Of a stretch of DNA of 64,000 bases, positions 28,889 through 36,480 are shown piece after piece. The position numbers and the translations under genes were made by a program. The stretch's first letter is position 1, and each line of letters opens with the position of its first letter. The notes under the pieces are model-generated. The model was not told where the DNA came from. It saw nothing but the letters and a program-made list of their open reading frames with translations, and searched no databases. The DNA comes from Streptomyces sp. BK239 (GTDB taxonomy: Bacteria; Actinomycetota; Actinomycetes; Streptomycetales; Streptomycetaceae), in contig NZ_SHKS01000002.1 in the NCBI RefSeq assembly GCF_004217285.1, positions 620,001-684,000 on the forward strand. Reading direction: 5' to 3'.

Positions 28889-29003
28889 ATGTTCCGCCCG
28901 GGCGGACGACGCCCACCCCGTGCGTAGTACGTCACGCCGGGTCAGTACCCGTGACGGCGGGGCCCGTCACACGGGTCGTGCCCGGGCCGCCCGCACACGA
29001 CCG

Positions 29004-29031
29004 TGCCCGGCACCGAGGACGGTGCCGGGCA
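29004..29031. terminator. Hairpin ending the xylFGH operon
   Basis: Perfect 12-bp stem (29004-29015 with 29020-29031), loop AGGA, 34 bp past the xylH stop on the minus strand. Confidence 0.85.
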
Positions 29032-29064
29032 GGGGTGCGGGGCTTCGTCGTGCCTCGTGAACCG

Positions 29065-30408
29065 CTATCCGCGGCCCGCGGCCTTCTGGCTGCGGCGGGA
29101 GACGGAGTCGATGACGACCGCGCCGAGCAGGACACCACCGGTGATCATGTACTGGATCGAGGTGTTCATGTTCAGCAGGTTCAGGCCGGTCGTGATCGAC
29201 TGGATGACGAGCATGCCCAGCAGCGCGGACCACACGGAGCCACGGCCGCCGAAGAGGCTCGTGCCGCCGATGACCGCCGCGGCGATGGCCAGCATCAGGG
29301 TGTTGCCGCCGCCCGCGTTCAGCGTCGCGGACGCGGTCTGGCCGGCGAAGAACATGCCGCCGATCGCGGCGAAGCCGCCGGAGATGGCGAACACCGTGAT
29401 GCGGATCATCGGCACGTTGATGCCGGCGCGGCGTGCGGCCTCGATGCCGCCGCCGACCGCGAACACCTTGCGGCCGTACGTGGTGCGGCGCAGCACGAAG
29501 TCCACGATCACCAGCGCCGCGAGGAAGACCACCAGCGCGTTGGAGACACCCTGGGCGTTGTTCAGCACGGCGGCGGCGACGAAGGAGGCGACGGCCAGCA
29601 GGCCGACCCGGACGAGGATCTCGCCGGTGGGCCGGAAGGGCACGCCGGCGGCCTTGCGGCGGCGCTGCTCGCCGAAGTTGCCGACGAGGGAGAGCACGAC
29701 GCCGAGGCCCGCCAGCAGGTAGGCGCCGACGATGGCCTGGTCCATGAAGAAGGAGCTCTGGCCGAGGATGTGGACGGGGCCGTCGTCGGAGGGGATGTTG
29801 ATGGTGCCGGTCGAGCCGAGCAGCCACAGCATCAGGCCGTTCCAGCCGAGGAAGCCGGCGAGGGTCACCACGAACGCCGGTACGCCGATCTTGGCGAAGA
29901 ACCAGCCGTGCAGCGCGCCGATGCCGAGGCCCGTGACGATGGCGAGGATCAGCGCCAGCCAGCCGTTCATGCCGTGCTCCACGACGAACACGGCGAAGAG
30001 CGTGGAGGCCAGACCGCTGACGGAGCCGACGGACAGGTCGATCTCGCCGAGCAGCAGGACGAACACCAGGCCGATGGCGAGCATGCCGGTGGCCGACATG
30101 AAGTAGCTGACGTCGGAGAGGTTGTCGGCGCTCAGGAAGCGGTCGTTCTTCGACTGGAAGATGACCCAGATGATGATCAGGCCGAGGACGACCGGGAGCG
30201 AGCCGAGCTCGCCGCCCTTGATCTTGCGCTTGAACTCGGTGACGTATCCCTTGAGGCCCTCTTCGCGGACCAGCAGGCGCGGGTCGACGACGGCGACCGG
30301 GGCGGCCGTCGGGTCGTCGGCGGGCGCGACCGTGGTCTGGTCCTCCACGACGCCGTCGGTCTTGACGTCCCCGGCGGCGCTCTTGACGGTCTTGGACGTG
30401 TCGCTCAC
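29065..30408 (-). CDS. xylH: Xylose ABC transporter permease XylH
   Basis: Membrane subunit of the sugar importer (447 residues). An N-terminal cytoplasmic stretch of about 75 residues is followed by about 10 membrane helices with RbsC/XylH landmarks: VFVLLLGEIDLSVGSVSGL, GVPAFVVTLAG and the ATPase-contacting EAARRAGINV region, then NAGGGNTLMLAIAAAVIGG. GTG 30408 overlaps the xylG stop (GTGA), so XylG and XylH are made together. Rok7B7, encoded upstream of xylF, is known to control this transporter in S. coelicolor. Confidence 0.92.
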   Translation of the reverse strand: MSDTSKTVKSAAGDVKTDGVVEDQTTVAPADDPTAAPVAVVDPRLLVREEGLKGYVTEFKRKIKGGELGSLPVVLGLIIIWVIFQSKNDRFLSADNLSDVSYFMSATGMLAIGLVFVLLLGEIDLSVGSVSGLASTLFAVFVVEHGMNGWLALILAIVTGLGIGALHGWFFAKIGVPAFVVTLAGFLGWNGLMLWLLGSTGTINIPSDDGPVHILGQSSFFMDQAIVGAYLLAGLGVVLSLVGNFGEQRRRKAAGVPFRPTGEILVRVGLLAVASFVAAAVLNNAQGVSNALVVFLAALVIVDFVLRRTTYGRKVFAVGGGIEAARRAGINVPMIRITVFAISGGFAAIGGMFFAGQTASATLNAGGGNTLMLAIAAAVIGGTSLFGGRGSVWSALLGMLVIQSITTGLNLLNMNTSIQYMITGGVLLGAVVIDSVSRRSQKAAGRG

Positions 30409-31187
30409 TTGGCCGCCTCCGTGGTGCGACGTCCGGCACGACGGGTGACGGCGTTGTCCGTGGCACCCGTGATGGCGGCGATGATCTCTTCGTGGCTGGT
30501 GTCCTTCACGGGGAAGGAACCGTTGTTCTTGCCCAGGCGCAGGACGGCGACGGTGTCCGCGACCGCCTTCACGTCGGCCATGTTGTGGCTGATGAGGATG
30601 ACGCCGAGGTCGCGCTCGCGCAGCCGCTCGACCAGGTCGAGGACCTGCGCGGTCTGCTCGACGCCGAGGGCGGCGGTGGGCTCGTCCAGGATGACGACCT
30701 TGGGGTCGCCGATCAGGGCGCGGGCGATGGCGACGACCTGGCGCTGGCCTCCGGAGAGGCTGGCGATCGGGATGCGCACGCTCGGGATGCGGATGGAGAG
30801 CGTGGACAGCAGCTCGCGGGCGTTCTTCTCCATCATCACCTCGTCGATGACGCCGCGGTGCAGCAGCTCGCGCCCGAGGTAGAGGTTGCCGACCACGTCG
30901 AGGTTGTCGCACAGGGCGAGGTCCTGGTAGACCGTCGCGACGCCGAGTCCCTGGGCGTCGTGCGGCTTGTTGATGCTGACCGGCTTGCCCTCCCACTCGA
31001 TGACGCCCTCATCGATGGGGTGGACACCCGCGATCGTCTTGACCAGGGTGGACTTTCCTGCGCCGTTGTCGCCGACGAGCGCGACGACCTCTCCGGCGTG
31101 GACCTCCAGTTCGACGTCGGTGAGGGCCTGGACCGCACCGAATCGCTTGGAGACTCCGCGCAACGCCAGCACGGGCGTAGCGGACAC
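30405..31187 (-). CDS. xylG: Xylose ABC transporter ATPase XylG (single-domain)
   Basis: Energises xylose import. Motifs: Walker A GDNGAGKST, signature LSGGQRQ, Walker B VVILDEPTAALG, switch His in ILISHNM. At about 260 residues it is a single ATPase domain, whereas the E. coli XylG has two; this shorter form is the usual actinobacterial type. GTG 31187 is preferred because AAGGAG lies 9 bases upstream; ATG 31196 abuts that site and is less likely. It is separated from xylF by a long gap holding a hairpin. Confidence 0.9.
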   Translation of the reverse strand: MSATPVLALRGVSKRFGAVQALTDVELEVHAGEVVALVGDNGAGKSTLVKTIAGVHPIDEGVIEWEGKPVSINKPHDAQGLGVATVYQDLALCDNLDVVGNLYLGRELLHRGVIDEVMMEKNARELLSTLSIRIPSVRIPIASLSGGQRQVVAIARALIGDPKVVILDEPTAALGVEQTAQVLDLVERLRERDLGVILISHNMADVKAVADTVAVLRLGKNNGSFPVKDTSHEEIIAAITGATDNAVTRRAGRRTTEAAK

Positions 31188-31196
31188 GTGAACCAT

Positions 31197-31559
31197 CTCC
31201 TTCGCCGCCTGACCGGCGGGGATGCCGCGCTGTAGGACAGGCGCGGAGGGATGTGCGGGGCGGTCGCGGGTGGGCGGCGCCGGCGCACGAGGTTTACAGA
31301 GTGAACATGCGCGAGACCGTCTGCGTTGGCAACGGTTCCGTTCGGTCGTCGTCGGCGACGGTTTTCGCGTCGTCGTCGGCGGCGGTTCCGTCCGACGCCC
31401 GCCCCGCAGCGGGGTGTTGGGCGGGGCGAGCGCCGGCGGGGTCTCGCGGGGCCGTGCGGCGTGAGGCCGTCGGCGTGGGCCGTGCGGCGTGGGGCCGCGC
31501 GGCGGCCGGGGGCCCGGGTCCCCGCTGAGGGGCCCGGGCCGCCGGCACGGTGCGGGCGC
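31197..31559 (-). other. xylF-xylG intercistronic region
   Basis: 363 bp without a credible gene. Near xylF it carries a hairpin; the middle is low-complexity DNA made of repeated GTGCGGCGTG and CGTCGTCGGCG blocks. Open frames across it lack start signals and codon bias. The gap suggests xylG and xylH are expressed at a lower level than xylF, by readthrough or from their own promoter. Confidence 0.55.
31511..31540 (-). terminator. Hairpin just after xylF
   Basis: Arms at 31511-31523 and 31529-31540 (GGCCCGGG...CCCGGGCC type, with one bulged T), 20 bp downstream of the xylF stop. In sugar importers such hairpins stabilise the binding-protein message or cut readthrough into the ATPase gene. 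Confidence 0.65.
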
Positions 31560-32654
31560 CTACTGCAGGCCGGCGGCCTTGCAGGCGGCGGCGTACTCGG
31601 CGGTGCAGATCTCGCCGACGGTGTACACCTTGTCCTTGAGGACGGTGTCCTTGATGTTGGCCTTGGTGACCGACACCGGGGTCAGCAGCTGGGAGGGCAC
31701 CTTGTCGCCGGAGCCGCTGGTCAGCTCCTGCGAGGCGAGGGACTTGATGTCCTTGCCCTGGAGCAGGTTGACGGCCATCTGCGCGGCGGCGTCGGCCTCC
31801 GGCTTGAAGGCCTTGTAGACCGTGGCGGACTGGGTACCGGCCACGATCCGCTGGATGGCGGCGAGTTCGGCGTCCTGACCGGTCAGCGGGATGGTGCCGA
31901 TGCCGGCGCCCTTGAGGGTGTTGGCGATACCACCGGCCATGCCGTCGTTGGCGGCGTAGACGCCGGCTATGTTCTTCGCGCCGATCTGGGTGATCGCGGC
32001 GGACATCTTCTCGGCGGCGACCGTGTCCTTCCACAGACCGGACTGCTCGTAGGCGATGGCCACCTTGCCGTCGAGGGCCTTGTGGGCGCCTTCCTTGAAC
32101 TGCGCGGCGTTCGGGTCCTGGTCGTCACCGTTGATCATGACGACCTTGGCGGCCGGGGTGGCCTTGGCGCCCAGGGCGTCGAGCAGGGCCTGGCCCTGGA
32201 GCTCGCCGACCTTGACGTTGTCGAAGGAGACGTAGGCGGAGACGGGGCCCTGCGCGAGGCGGTCGTACGCGACGACCTTGACGCCCTTGGCCACCGCGGC
32301 CTTGATGGAGGACTTGATCGCGGCGGAGTCCTGGGCGGAGATCACGATGACCTTGACGCCCTTGGTCACCATGCTGCTGACCTGCTGGGCCTGCTTGGCG
32401 GTGTCGGCGGCGGCGTTGGCGTACTCGACGTCGCAGTCGGAGCAGAGTTCCTTGACCTTGGCCGTGAACAGCGGCTTGTCGAACTTCTCGTAGCGCGCGG
32501 TGACGCTGTCGGGGAGCAGCAGGCCGATCGACTTGCTGTCGGAGTTGCTGCTGCCGGAGTCCTTGTCGTCGCCCGCCTTGCCACACGCGGCAATCGACAG
32601 GGCCATGGAGACGGCGGTGGCGCCGATCACGACTCTACGCATCGTTGCGTTCAT
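31560..32654 (-). CDS. xylF: Xylose-binding lipoprotein XylF
   Basis: Substrate-binding component of the xylose importer, anchored outside the membrane (364 residues). The signal peptide ends in lipobox SIAAC (Cys24). The type I periplasmic-binding fold follows: SIGLLLPDSVTARYEKFDKP, KGVKVIVISAQDS, VVAYDRLAQG and VYAANDGMAGGIANTL. Two paired Cys near residues 78-81 and two near the C-terminus may form disulfides. ATG 32654 has GGGAGG upstream; a second ATG at 32642 is possible. It is first in the operon and lies downstream of the ROK regulator gene. Confidence 0.93.
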   Translation of the reverse strand: MNATMRRVVIGATAVSMALSIAACGKAGDDKDSGSSNSDSKSIGLLLPDSVTARYEKFDKPLFTAKVKELCSDCDVEYANAAADTAKQAQQVSSMVTKGVKVIVISAQDSAAIKSSIKAAVAKGVKVVAYDRLAQGPVSAYVSFDNVKVGELQGQALLDALGAKATPAAKVVMINGDDQDPNAAQFKEGAHKALDGKVAIAYEQSGLWKDTVAAEKMSAAITQIGAKNIAGVYAANDGMAGGIANTLKGAGIGTIPLTGQDAELAAIQRIVAGTQSATVYKAFKPEADAAAQMAVNLLQGKDIKSLASQELTSGSGDKVPSQLLTPVSVTKANIKDTVLKDKVYTVGEICTAEYAAACKAAGLQ

Positions 32655-32687
32655 TTGGGGTGTGCCTCCCTGACAGGGCCGCAACGC

Positions 32688-32735
32688 TGCGGCCGAGGTG
32701 GCTCGAAGTCAACTCGGCCGCAAGTTCGACGTCAA
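32688..32735 (-). promoter_or_regulatory. xylF control region: inverted repeat plus direct repeats
   Basis: TGCGGCCGAG (32688-32697) and CTCGGCCGCA (32713-32722) form a 10-bp inverted repeat. Overlapping it, TCGAAGTCAA (32703-32712) and TCGACGTCAA (32726-32735) are direct repeats starting 23 bp apart. All lie 34-81 bp upstream of xylF. They are candidate sites for the neighbouring ROK repressor. Confidence 0.5.
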
Positions 32736-32777
32736 GAAGTAAATACTTAACGAGATGGCAACGGCGTCATGCGTTCT

Positions 32778-34022
32778 CTAAGTGAAGGCGGGTGCCGCGA
32801 CGGCGAGGGTGCCGTCCAAAAGGGTCGAATCACCCATCTCACTGAGGGCCAGCGCGAGCGCCCCGAGCACCTCCGCACGGCCCCCAAGTGCCCCGGGGAG
32901 CACGGAGAGCTGCCGCGCCGCACTGGGGATCGCGTAGCGGCCCACGGACTCCCTTATCGGCCCGAGCACCAGCTCGCCGGCCTCGGCGAGATCGCCGCCG
33001 AGGACGACCCGACTCGGGTTCAACAGGTTGCAGAGGTTGGCGACTCCGCTGCCGACATGACGGCCGACGTCGGCGATCACCCGGCGGCAGCCCGGGTCCC
33101 CGTCCCTGGCCAGCCGCACGACGCCCTCCATGGTGAGGTCGGTGCCGTGGCTCCCCTGGAGCAGTGGCAGGACGTACCGCGCGGCCGCGAAGGTCTCCAG
33201 GCAGCCGCGGTTGCCGCAGCGGCAGACGGGGCCGGACTCGTCGAGGGTGATGTGCCCGATCTCGCCGGCGGTTCCGCCGGGACCGCGGTAGATCTTGCCG
33301 TCTATGACCAGACCCGCGCCGACGCCGCTGGCGACCTTGATGTAGGCAAGATCACGTACGCCCCGGCCGCTGCCCCAGACCATCTCGCCGAGCGCGCCGA
33401 GGTTGGCGTCGTTGTCCACGTGCACGGGCACGCCGAGGCGGCCTCTCAGTTCCTCGGCGGGACGGGTTCCGATCCAGCCGGGCAGGATGGCGGAGGAGCC
33501 GAGCGTGCCGGACTCCAGCTCGATCGGGCCGGGGACGCCGAGGCCCACTCCGGCGATCTTCGACCGGTCCACGCCGGTGGCCTCGATCAAGCGGCTGACC
33601 AGCTGTTCCGCCCGGTCGAAGCCCTGTTGTGCGGAGGCGTCCACGTCCAGCGGCTCGGACTCCTCGGCAAGGACCTGGTGGGCCAGGTTGCCCACCGCGA
33701 CCCGCAGATGGGTGTGACCGAAATCGACTCCGATGACGATGCCGGCGTCCCCGCTCAGCGACACGCTGCGAGCCCTTCGGCCGCCCGCGGAGGTGGGCGT
33801 GACCTCGACGGTTCCGCCGTCCTTCAGCTCCCGCACGATGTTGGACACGGTCGCCGCCGACAGCCCGGTCGTCCGGGCGATCTCCGCCTGGGTGAGTGAC
33901 CCGGCCAGACGCACGGCCCGTACGACTCGCTCCAGGTTTGCTCGGTGCAGCGACGACTGCGACCCCGGAGTCTCCACGACGACCTCCTGCGCGCGGGGCC
34001 GCTTCGATGAGACCCCGTCCAT
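32778..34022 (-). CDS. rok7B7: ROK-family transcriptional regulator (Rok7B7)
   Basis: A sugar-responsive regulator of 414 residues. The N-terminal winged helix-turn-helix (LTQAEIARTTGLSAATVSNIVRELK, split by family convention at about 40-70) precedes a ROK/ASKHA domain with phosphate-binding IGVDFGHTHLRVAVGN, GVGLGVPGPI, the ROK signature GAGLVIDGKIYRGPGGTAGE, and the zinc-binding CRCGNRGCLE. In S. coelicolor the orthologue next to xylFGH (Rok7B7) represses xylose uptake and affects carbon control and antibiotic output. ATG 34022 is preferred; a TTG two codons earlier is in frame. It is transcribed toward xylF. Confidence 0.92.
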   Translation of the reverse strand: MDGVSSKRPRAQEVVVETPGSQSSLHRANLERVVRAVRLAGSLTQAEIARTTGLSAATVSNIVRELKDGGTVEVTPTSAGGRRARSVSLSGDAGIVIGVDFGHTHLRVAVGNLAHQVLAEESEPLDVDASAQQGFDRAEQLVSRLIEATGVDRSKIAGVGLGVPGPIELESGTLGSSAILPGWIGTRPAEELRGRLGVPVHVDNDANLGALGEMVWGSGRGVRDLAYIKVASGVGAGLVIDGKIYRGPGGTAGEIGHITLDESGPVCRCGNRGCLETFAAARYVLPLLQGSHGTDLTMEGVVRLARDGDPGCRRVIADVGRHVGSGVANLCNLLNPSRVVLGGDLAEAGELVLGPIRESVGRYAIPSAARQLSVLPGALGGRAEVLGALALALSEMGDSTLLDGTLAVAAPAFT

Positions 34023-34477
34023 GTCCAACTAGTGAACTCTAAGCTGAGCTGTTCGGGTCGCCTCCCGTCAAGAGGTTGAACGGTTTCCGCGTGGTCGAAC
34101 ACTTGGGCGCGGAGCGACCCGATCGGTGGTCGCGGGGTGTACGGGGGCAGGTGCGCGGTGTCGCCGGAAGGACCCTGCGCGGGGAGTTCATACCGGGACG
34201 GATACGGGCACAGGCGGACGATATGCGGCGCGTGCGCGACCCTGGGAGCGAGGGGTGCGCGTACGCCGCCTGAAGGCACGGGGTGCGTTTCCGCGCTCCC
34301 GCCGTCGACCTCCACGAAAGAGCCGGGGAAAGCGCGCCGGAAAAGCACAAGCCAGTGGCGTGAGAGGCGTTCTTGACACCCTCCGTCGCCGGGCCGCTAC
34401 TGAAGTCTGCGTGTCCTGCGGGACAACGTTGTCCGGCACCGTGAGCGTGCGCGGTTTCCCGAAGGGGAGTTGTCGTC
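34023..34477. promoter_or_regulatory. Divergent control region between rok7B7 and the GH67 gene
   Basis: 455 bp without a credible gene. On the minus side TAGAGT (34041-34036) is a possible rok7B7 -10. On the plus side TTGACA (34373-34378) and TACTGA (34398-34403), 19 bp apart, are the probable GH67 promoter. The middle holds no structure I can name. Confidence 0.5.
34421..34434. promoter_or_regulatory. Perfect 14-bp operator-like palindrome before the GH67 gene
   Basis: GGACAACGTTGTCC is a perfect palindrome with the central CG step typical of LacI-family operators. It lies 18 bp after the -10 hexamer and 43 bp before the start codon, a repressor position. Confidence 0.6.
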
Positions 34478-36448
34478 TTGAGTCGACCGGATGCGGCGGG
34501 CGTCGACCCCGCCTGGCTGCCGCCCGAGGCGTTTCGCGCCCTGGGGTTGCGGCGGACTCTGATCCGTGGGGCGGGGCCGCTGGTGGACACCGTGCGCGGC
34601 GAGGTGGCGAACGCGTGCGGACGGTTCGGCGGGCGGCTGGTCGAGGACGGCGGTTCGCCCGACCTGCTGCTCGAAGTGGCCGACTCGCAACGCGGGACGG
34701 GATCCGAGGGCTTCGTGTTCGCACGGGACGGCGGCACGACGACGGTCACGGCCTCCGACGCACGCGGGCTGCTGTACGGCCTCTTCCACGTCGTACGGCT
34801 CGGCGAGGCGGCGTTCGACGGCGAGTCCCCGCGCGAGACGCACCGGCCTGCGACGGCGCTGCGGATGCTGGACCACTGGGACAACGTCGACGTGCACCCC
34901 GTCATGGGCCAGGTCGAACGCGGCTACGCGGGCGGCTCCCTGTTCTGGCGGGACGGACGGGCGCGGGGCGAGCGGGAGCGGATACGGGCGTACGCGCGGC
35001 TCCTCGCGGCCTGCGGGATCAACGCCGTCTGCGTCAACAACGTCAACGTGCACGACGCGGAGGCGCGTCTGCTGACCGACCGGATCGGCGAAGTCGCCGA
35101 GATCGCCGAGGAGTTGCGGTCGTACGGGATCCGGACGCATCTGTCGGTCACCTTCGCCGCGCCGATCGTGCTCGGCGGGCTGCCCACGGCCGACCCCGTG
35201 GACGCGGCCGTGCGCGCCTGGTGGGAGCGGGCCGTGCGCGAGGTGTACGCGGCGATCGGGGACTTCGGCGGTTTCGTGGTGAAGGCGGACTCGGAGGGCC
35301 GCCCCGGGCCGTTCGCCTACGGCCGCTCACACGCGGACGGCGCGAACATGCTCGCCGCCGCGCTCGCCCCGTACGGGGGCACCGTGCACTGGCGGGCGTT
35401 CGTCTACGACCACCGCCAGGACTGGCGGGACCGCACCACGGACCGGGCGAGGGCGGCGTACGACCACTTCGCACCGCTGGACGGGGAGTTCGCCGGCAAC
35501 GCGGTGCTCCAGGTGAAGCACGGGCCGATGGACTTCCAGGTGCGCGAGCCCGTCTCACCGGTGCTGGGCGCGATGCCGCGGACCAGGCTGGCGCTGGAGG
35601 TGCAGGCCACGCAGGAGTACACCGGCCAGCAGCGGCACGTGTGCTGGCTGGGCCCGATGTGGAGCGAGGTGCTGCGGTTCCGGCTTCAGGAGGAGGCCTG
35701 TGTCGGGGAGACGGTCCGGGGCGGGATCGTGGCGGTGTCCAACGTGGGCGACGACCCGTTCTGGACCGGGCATCCGCTGGCGCAGGCGAACCTCTACACC
35801 TTCGGGCGGCTCGCCTGGCGGCCGGACGCGGACCCGCTCCGGATCCTGGACGAGTGGATCGCGCTGACCTTCCCGGCCGCCCCCGAACGCCTGGCGGCCG
35901 GCCTGCACCGGGTGCTGGGCGGCTCCTGGGCGACGTACGAGAAGTACACGGCGCCGCTGGGCGTCGGCTTCATGGTGCAGCCGGGGCACCACTACGGGCC
36001 GAGCGTCGACGGCTACGAGTACAGCCCCTGGGGCACCTACCACTTCGCCGACCGCGACGGCGTGGGCGTGGACCGCAGCGCCGCCACCGGGACCGGTTTC
36101 GCCGCCCAGTACGCCAAGCCGTGGTCCGAGATCTACGAGACGCCCGGCACGTGCCCGGACGAGCTGCTGCTGTTCTTCCACCACGTCCCCTACGGGCATG
36201 TGCTGCACAGCGGGAAGACGGTGATCCAGCACATCTACGACACCCACTTCGAGGGCGTCGAGGAGGTCGCGGAGGCCCTGTGGGTGTGGGAGGGCCTCGC
36301 GGACCTGGTGGCGCCGGCCCGGCACGCGCGCGTGGCCGAGCGGTTCGAGGAGCAGTTGCGCTGTGCGCGGGAGTGGCGGGACCAGGTGAACAGCTACTTC
36401 CTGCGCAAGTCGGGGATCGGGGACGAGCGGGGCCGGGCCGTCTACTGA
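34478..36448 (+). CDS. Alpha-glucuronidase, GH67
   Basis: Removes 4-O-methyl-glucuronic acid from the ends of xylo-oligosaccharides (656 residues, no signal peptide, so intracellular). GH67 landmarks: RMLDHWDNVD, ERGYAGGS, CVNNVNVHD, the acid/base Glu273 in VVKADSEGRPGP, and the region PLDGEF...QVKHGPMDFQVREPVSP with the inverting-base carboxylates (probably Asp335 and Glu357). TTG 34478 is chosen with GGGGAG about 8 bases upstream. It lies between the xylose importer block and the xylo-oligosaccharide operon, and converges with GH42. Confidence 0.9.
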   Translation: MSRPDAAGVDPAWLPPEAFRALGLRRTLIRGAGPLVDTVRGEVANACGRFGGRLVEDGGSPDLLLEVADSQRGTGSEGFVFARDGGTTTVTASDARGLLYGLFHVVRLGEAAFDGESPRETHRPATALRMLDHWDNVDVHPVMGQVERGYAGGSLFWRDGRARGERERIRAYARLLAACGINAVCVNNVNVHDAEARLLTDRIGEVAEIAEELRSYGIRTHLSVTFAAPIVLGGLPTADPVDAAVRAWWERAVREVYAAIGDFGGFVVKADSEGRPGPFAYGRSHADGANMLAAALAPYGGTVHWRAFVYDHRQDWRDRTTDRARAAYDHFAPLDGEFAGNAVLQVKHGPMDFQVREPVSPVLGAMPRTRLALEVQATQEYTGQQRHVCWLGPMWSEVLRFRLQEEACVGETVRGGIVAVSNVGDDPFWTGHPLAQANLYTFGRLAWRPDADPLRILDEWIALTFPAAPERLAAGLHRVLGGSWATYEKYTAPLGVGFMVQPGHHYGPSVDGYEYSPWGTYHFADRDGVGVDRSAATGTGFAAQYAKPWSEIYETPGTCPDELLLFFHHVPYGHVLHSGKTVIQHIYDTHFEGVEEVAEALWVWEGLADLVAPARHARVAERFEEQLRCAREWRDQVNSYFLRKSGIGDERGRAVY

Positions 36449-36480
36449 GGTCTGAGGGAACCGTCTACCGAGGTCTGAGG
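36438..36480. repeat. 20-bp tandem duplication covering two convergent stop codons
   Basis: A 20-bp sequence (36438-36457) recurs at 36461-36480 with one mismatch. The first copy carries the TGA of the GH67 gene; the second carries the TAG of the opposing GH42 gene. Confidence 0.8.

Noticed and set aside
25241..28927. A 1228-codon plus-strand open frame
   Set aside because: It is the antisense shadow of the permease and dxs genes; composition is Gly/Asp/His-rich as expected for reversed high-GC codons.
29065..30996. XylH and XylG as one fused permease-ATPase frame
   Set aside because: The long frame upstream of GTG 30408 is the shifted reading of xylG; the GTGA overlap and the XylG motifs in their own frame show two genes.
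31222..31528. Small Arg/Gly/Val-rich open frames in the xylF-xylG gap
   Set aside because: No Shine-Dalgarno, no codon bias, and composition follows the repeated GC-rich DNA.
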